In this document: piece after piece, positions 58,808 to 64,000 of the stretch | How positions within the stretch are numbered: position 1 is the stretch's first letter | Layout of the letters: every line of letters begins with the position of its first letter | Notes under the pieces: model-generated | The model's input: only the letters and a program-made list of their open reading frames with translations | The model's database searches: none | Told to the model about the DNA's origin: nothing | Origin: Acanthococcus lagerstroemiae | Lineage: Eukaryota > Arthropoda > Insecta > Hemiptera > Eriococcidae | Direction: 5' to 3' | DNA: 64,000 bases | NCBI GenBank assembly: GCA_031841125.1 | Contig: CM063107.1 | Span: 25,376,499 to 25,440,498 of the forward strand | Made by a program: the position numbers and the translations under genes

Positions 58808-61175
58808 CTACGCTGTCCATTCGGTAAAATCGAGCATGATGTTATTACGACGACCATTTTGTTTGCCGGTCGGCTCGATCGGAACAGAAGGAGCACTCGG
58901 ATTATTCGACGTTGGCTGTCTCAGTTCATCTAGTACTTTTGACCTGATATGCTTGATCTTTCGAAGTCTTTCGAGCCAGTTAGAGGCGTATATACCGCCG
59001 TAATTCTTGTCCTGATTCAAGCTACACAGGATAACCGAGGCCAACTGAAATTCATGAAACAGGCGCGTTAGACTAAAGACAATAGAGGTACCCACAGCTA
59101 CACACTGTTACAGTTGGCAAATCTTACGTTGATGTGAAGAGCGAGTTGACGAGCCAACAATGACACATTTTTATCTGATACAATTTTAGGTTCCACGTCG
59201 CCTATTAACGCCATCAAATCATCTCTAGCTTTCACCGTAAGCTGATTACTTCCGTGGTCAAGTGGTTCGATTATGACAGAAGCAAAATTGAACTTGGACT
59301 GTAAAATGCAAATGAAATACATGAATTCGGAAGTCAGATCATACCGCTCGTTACAGTCTTGTCACCATACTGTTAATTAATTAATTAACAGTCTTCAATT
59401 GGTTAATGCATGGGTACATATGTTACCGGAAATGTTCATAATTCGGAAATTACGAGAACGCCTAGTCCATCACGCAAGTTCCTAAAATGATCAGGTCGTG
59501 ACCATAATGACGAGGACGTAACGTGTATTCCTAATTGTAGTAGGCAATTTTTTGTTAACTTAGAAGATTATAAAGTTGGCTTATGCTGTCCTGTAAGTGC
59601 CAGAGAGGTAGTAGGCACTATCACAATATTAAGCATAAAGAATGATTCAGCAAAGAAAATGAACAAAAAAAAAAGTTTATGCTTTTACATATTACGTTGG
59701 TGAGGAAAAAAAATCTAAAATTAATTGTAGAATTGGGTACAATACGTCCAAAAAATGTATAAAATTACTCATATTTTTCTACATTGAGGTATGCACTGTC
59801 ATAAAGTCACTTATCTTTTAATAAACTTTCCAGAACGTCATCAAATCTTTTACGCATATCGGAAATATCTTTTGCCATATTTTTATACTTTAGAATAAAT
59901 TAATTACTGTTGGATCTTTGAAACTTGAATACGGTAATGTGTACGAGTACGGTACCGTCAAATGGGGTATCTTGAAACAGCTGGAGAACTTGGAATGCAC
60001 CAAGAGGCTCGCATAGTACTATAAATTTCGATCGTTCATTGCTCATATACTCATATAAGTGAGAGGAGAGGTTCGGGGATTAGCTTTACTAAGCACAAAG
60101 GGGATTGTACGCAAGTCTGCTAATGCGTTCCAAGTTACCCAGCTGTTTCAAGATACCCCATTTGACAGTATGTAGTTTACACGAATATTATAACGACGGT
60201 ACTAATTTGGTGCAATAGGTATACCTATAGTAGTTGCAAAATACGGTTAATCCACGTTTGTACGTGTTCAAATGTGTCCAGAAGATGTGATAAAACGAAA
60301 CTAGGTTTCATTGTTCAACGCTTTTCTGCACCACTCGAGAGAAAATTTATTACCTTGACAGTGTGAATGTCGTAGTCTTCACCGCTTTCGTTGTACACAA
60401 TCGTGACATAATCATTGCCAATGTGTTTCTTTTTGTTATTGCAATTCACATCAGTTTCTTTGTTCGGCATTAAGGTTGCCACGTGAAAGATTACCTAATC
60501 GTAACAAATCAATTAATACCTGATCTCGATAATCATCCATTGACAGTATCAAATCAGAAAGGTGTCCACATACCTGCATCACTTCGTCCTTCCAAACGTA
60601 CGCGTATTTTCCATCATTTCCATTCTGCTCCAACCCTCCCAAGAAGATATTCTGAGGATCCACCTCCAACAGGTTGACCAACGTTCCCAATTGCTGCGCG
60701 TGAAGAAATCAAAATTATTTTCTACAGTCAGGTAACAACAAAAGTGGAATTCGCATAGGCACACTGCAGGAGCGCTAGTGCACATGTTGAAAAGGTGATC
60801 ATGGGTATTTTACCCTAAATACAAAGAAAATGAGAAATATCATCCGAAATATCATTTTTTATGAAAAACTGAAAAGAACAAAAACTTTTCATTCTGTTAT
60901 TTTCTTTCTGTGGAGTCCTATTTTGAAATTCTTGGAGATTATTTTTGTCACTTTTTGCACATGATCACCTTTTCAACCAAATCCACCAATCAGCAAGCCG
61001 CATATCGTTTTGCCAGTAGAGAGCGCACCCTTCAATTTTATACGCGAATTGGAAAGGCGAAATAGTACTCTAAACCTACACAGAGAAAGTCGGAGTAACG
61101 CGTAGATCCGTAAGAGTTGCGCAGAATTTCGGTCTCATTATTTGCTTGTCCAGGTCCGACGTAAGTAACCCCGAC
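58808..61175 (-). CDS. TSC2: TSC2 (tuberin), C-terminal exons with the GAP core; 5' part not in view
   Basis: Tuberin is the GTPase-activating subunit of the TSC complex that switches off Rheb and so restrains TORC1. Five exons found, in order: 61175-61080, 60693-60574, 60494-60354, 59298-59128, 59044-58808; 254 residues plus stop. The RapGAP-type core is clear: VGVTYVGPGQ, ILRNSYGSTRYSDFL, IFLGGLEQNG, VIFHVATLMP, KKKHIGNDYVTIVYNESGED. The Asn of HIGND is the catalytic asparagine of this fold. Then KIVSDKNVSLLARQLALH, and the tuberin-specific tail YGGIYASNWLERLRKIKHI ending DFTEWTA. The remaining ~1500 residues expected for tuberin lie upstream, beyond the repeats at the window's right edge. 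Introns carry two MITE-like repeats. Confidence 0.95.
59953..60170. mobile_element. MITE with ~45-bp inverted ends in a TSC2 intron
   Basis: The left end TACCGTCAAATGGGGTATCT and the right end AGATACCCCATTTGACAGTA are inverted; pairing continues through CTTGAAACAGCTGG and ACTTGGAA. TA at the borders would fit a Tc1/mariner-type insertion. Non-coding. Confidence 0.7.
60786..60977. mobile_element. Short inverted-repeat element in a TSC2 intron
   Basis: GTTGAAAAGGTGATCATG (60786-60803) is mirrored by CATGATCACCTTTTCAAC (60960-60977), a perfect 18-base inverted pair around 156 AT-rich bases. A related inverted pair, GGTGATCATG...CATGATCACC, occurs at about 45196-45246. Confidence 0.65.
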
Positions 61176-62210
61176 CTGAAACAAATACGAATGAAGGTTG
61201 TCATCATCCAGGTACTCAGAAAAGTGACTTGTCCAACTCTAGCACACGAGGCATATCAACGTGTTAAGAAGACGGGATTTCAGAACAAATTCTCATTACT
61301 TTAAGGTATAGTTCCATTGCTCAACAAGTTTGAAAATATTAAAACTGGAGACTCTACTACTAATGATGTATTCGTTCATTCATGAAGTACTTCTTTTAAA
61401 CTATTCCTTTCAATGAACGATACGTTCTTTTGCTTCATCTCCAACTGAAGTACTTCAGTCGTTCATTTTCACTATTTGGCTCAATAATGATCAACGAGTC
61501 GAATGGAAGAGTCAGAAGTGTTTTATGTTCGCCTTGCTTCTTCATAATCCATAAATGATTCTGTGAATGGTGTACTGTCAGCACGATGAAAGAAGAACGT
61601 GTAACTAAAAATTTTCATTTTGCAATTTTATAATAAGAAAAAATAATGATGAAAATGAGCGATAAACGATTCAACGAAGAAAGAGAAAATTATTAATTTA
61701 CCATGATTTGCAAACAACCAAACTCAACTTGGCTGCAAAAATATTACATTTCGCGATTTGCGATTAATCTGAAGTACATTGGGATTTGACCTTAGAGTTT
61801 CAAGTGCGGGCAGCCCTGTGTACATGAGAGTGATCACGTATGATTTACCGTAAGCGTGTAGCAAACCTCAACTATCATTAAGTCGATTAGAAATTCACTT
61901 TCAAAGAAAATTTGTCCTAAATTTAACTGCAAAAAATTGAATTTTGATCAGCCCTACTGGTAGAATAATTTTTACTCGTTTTTTTACCTTTCTGAAGATA
62001 GTACAAATAGTGTTTCTATTTGAAAGTACACATATCACTTATTCATTTTTACCCGTACAGTGCAAGTTTAAACCCAAACGAGTCAACTCTTGAACTCTCA
62101 AAATTTTTAAAAAAGGTGCTAACAGCTAACACTTCACAATTCCCAGATTGAATACTTCAGTCAGTCCTTGATATAGTAAATAGTTCTTAATATAGCTTGA
62201 GAGAAAGGGG
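61176..62210. other. TSC2 intron or upstream region, no exon recognised
   Basis: By position this is intron of TSC2 (minus strand). I found no further exon. An imperfect inverted pair of ATGAACGA and TCGTTCAT words lies at 61370-61460. Confidence 0.4.
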
Positions 62211-62216
62211 AGGTTA

Positions 62217-62273
62217 ACGTAGAAAAAAGGTGTAAGGCAGGGGTGCTCCTATCTGCAGTATTGTTTAACCTGT
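62217..62273 (+). pseudogene. LINE reverse-transcriptase scrap
   Basis: GTGTAAGGCAGGGGTGCTCC encodes the start of the LINE box GVRQGCS, followed by a shifted trace of the usual LFNLY. The SINE-like head begins directly after it. Confidence 0.5.
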
Positions 62274-62274
62274 A

Positions 62275-62316
62275 CGGTCTGGTTGGCCGAGTGGATAGCG
62301 TGCTGGTCTCGGGTAG
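62275..62316 (+). repeat. tRNA-derived SINE head (A box only)
   Basis: GTCTGGTTGGCCGAGTGGAT AGCGTGCTGGTCTCG resembles the 5' part of a tRNA-derived SINE; TGGCCGAGTGG fits the polymerase III A box. No B box follows, so it is truncated and probably silent. Confidence 0.5.
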
Positions 62317-62524
62317 GTTACCAAATTGGGTAAAAATAAGCTCAGAAACGAATTCAGCGCTTGAAAAAACAAATATTTAGACGCCCAACTCGACTTTTTC
62401 AAAAATTCTGAATTTCCACACCCCCTCCCAATAAAGAGGATAGGTTACCAGATACGGTAGAAAATGAGCTCAAAAATGAATTCAGCGAGCCAAAACACCC
62501 AGAAATTGATATTTTCACTCCGTG

Positions 62525-62790
62525 GACCACAGGAAAATCAGAGAAGAGACGGATCGAAGCTTTTGAGATGAGGTGCTGCTACAAGCGAATACTTAGCATC
62601 AAATGGACGCATACATAAGTAAGACATGAGGAAGTACTTAACAGAGTAGGCGGTAAAGTAGATATTTGGAATTGTCTAAAGAGAAGGGGAGGTAAACTAA
62701 GAGGGCATTCATTTGCGGCACCCAGGAATAATATCACTCCTGCCAGAAGGAAGAGTCAGGGAAGTATCGATAGGGGGGAGCCCCCTGTAG
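62525..62790 (+). pseudogene. LINE 3'-end remnant
   Basis: Plus-strand pieces EMRCYKRILSIKWTH, NRVGGKVDIWNCLKRRGGKL and [11 protein letters not shown], in shifted frames, correspond to the last part of ORF2 in the common insect LINE type also seen at 35456-35990. Heavily decayed. Confidence 0.6.
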
Positions 62791-62829
62791 GAAATTGTGT
62801 AGTCAGCAGTTGGGAAAATCTACCATTTT

Positions 62830-64000
62830 AGTCAGAGCTGAAGTTGAGAAATTTCGGTAGAGTTAAAAAAATCCAAGTCAAACCTTTTTTTTTTTTTTGC
62901 ATTGATACTTGGGAATTTTGAGTTGTAAGGAAACCCCATGGAAATTTTGGGTCGAGAAGTTGAAAAAATCAAAAGAAGGCTTTTTTTTTTTTTTGCTTTG
63001 ACACTTGGGAATTTTGAGTTGAGAAGTTGGGAAAATCTTACCTTTGGGAATTTTGAGTCGAGAAGTTGGGAAAATCCAACCATTGAGAATTTCGAGTCGA
63101 GAAGTTGGGAAAATCCAACAAATTGAAAGCTGTTTCTTCCGCTTTCTTTTTTTCTTTTTTTTTTTTTTTTGCTTTGATACTAGGGAAGTTTGAGTCGAGA
63201 AGTTGGGAAAACCCAACCATTGGGATTTTTGGGTCGAAAAGTTGAAAAAATCCAGCTAGTCAAAAGCTTTTTTTTTTTTTTTTTTTGCTTTGATACTTGC
63301 GAATTTTGAGTTGAGAAGTTAAGAAAATCCAACCTTCGGAAATTTTGAGTCAAGAAGTTGGAAGAATTCAACAAGTCAGACGATTTTTTTCTTTTTTTGC
63401 TTTAATACTTGAGAATTTTGAATTGAGAAGTTGGGAAAATCCAACAAATCAAAAAGCTTTTTTTCCTTTTTTCTATTTTTCCTTCTTTTTACTTTGATAC
63501 TTGGGAATTTCGAGTCGAAAAGTTGGAAAAATCCAACAACTCTAAAGTGTTTATTTTCTTTTTTCTTTTTTGGCTTTAATACTCGGCAATTTTGAGTTGA
63601 GAAGTTGGGAAAATCCAACCATTGGAAATTTTGAGTCAAGAAGTTGGAAAAACCCAACAAGTCAAAAGATTTTTTTCTTTTTTTTTTCTATTTTCTTTTT
63701 TGGCTTTGATACTTGGCAATTTTGAGTTGAGAAGTTGGGAAAATCCAACTATTGGGAATTTTGAGCCGGGAAGTTGAAAAAATCCAACTAGTCAAAAGTT
63801 TTTTTGCTTTTTTTTATTTTCTTTGATACTTGGGAATTTCGAGTTGAGAAGTTGGGGAAATCCAACCATTGGGAATTCTGAATTGAGAAGTTGGGAAAAT
63901 CCAACAAGTCAAAAGCTTTTCTTTTTTTTCATTTTTTCTTTTTTGGCTTGGATACTTGGCAATTATGAGTTCAGAAGTTGGGAAAATCTAACCATTGGGA
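62830..64000. repeat. T-rich minisatellite, continues past the window end
   Basis: Repeats of GAATTTTGAGTYGAGAAGTT then GGGAAAATCCAAC, paired in blocks of about 110-120 bases separated by poly-T tracts followed by GCTTTGATACTTGG. At least nine blocks. The long minus-strand frames (KFSQLLNSKF-like, lysine runs) are by-products of the repeat. Confidence 0.9.

Noticed and set aside
62275..62350. Functional tRNA gene
   Set aside because: Only the A-box half is present; no anticodon arm, T arm or acceptor pairing could be drawn.
62830..64000. Several lysine- and serine-rich ORFs of 60-112 codons on the minus strand
   Set aside because: They repeat with the minisatellite unit and contain poly-T translated as poly-Lys; composition artefact.

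Overview
The window is animal nuclear DNA, almost certainly from an insect: AT-rich, with intron-broken genes, canonical GT-AG splice sites and a heavy load of transposable elements. MND1 is present, and as far as I know Drosophila lacks it, so a fly is unlikely. I cannot name the order. Exon limits were set by hand from splice sites, reading phase and recalled family alignments; nothing was searched.

Layout. 1-3.9 kb: repeats, no confident gene. 3.9-6.5 kb (-): a zyxin/LPP-type LIM protein, complete in nine coding exons. 6.8-13.2 kb: a chain of nested DNA transposons ending in a 5.4 kb hAT-like element. 14.4-16.2 kb: the small TFIIH subunit TFB5/GTF2H5 (-), with the meiotic recombination gene MND1 (+) wholly inside its only intron. 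16.4-17.9 kb: inverted-repeat elements. 18.4-21.5 kb (+): mitochondrial processing peptidase alpha. 21.9-23.8 kb (-): NUBPL, the complex I Fe-S assembly factor, tail to tail with it. 25.2-31.4 kb (+): an unrecognised gene with basic repeat exons followed by acidic exons carrying SUMO-type motifs; it holds a mariner remnant with a scaffold gap, and a foldback element. 31.4-36.3 kb: Ty3/gypsy and LINE remnants and a 275-bp tandem array. 37.8-49.3 kb (-): drebrin-like/Abp1, whose SH3 domain is split by a 7.8-kb intron full of transposons. 50.1-50.5 kb (+): a small membrane protein. 54.0-55.4 kb (-): an unknown basic protein. 58.8-61.2 kb (-): the 3' exons of TSC2 (tuberin), including the GAP core. 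62.3-64 kb: SINE and LINE fragments and a minisatellite that runs off the end.

The genes do not form a pathway. PMPCA and NUBPL both serve mitochondria (presequence cleavage and complex I assembly); zyxin and Abp1 both act on actin; TSC2 restrains Rheb/TORC1; TFB5 and MND1 act in repair/transcription and meiosis. I take this as ordinary eukaryotic neighbourhood, not an operon-like unit. The more unusual content is the nested gene pair, the basic/acidic repeat gene, and several transposon families with visible target-site duplications.
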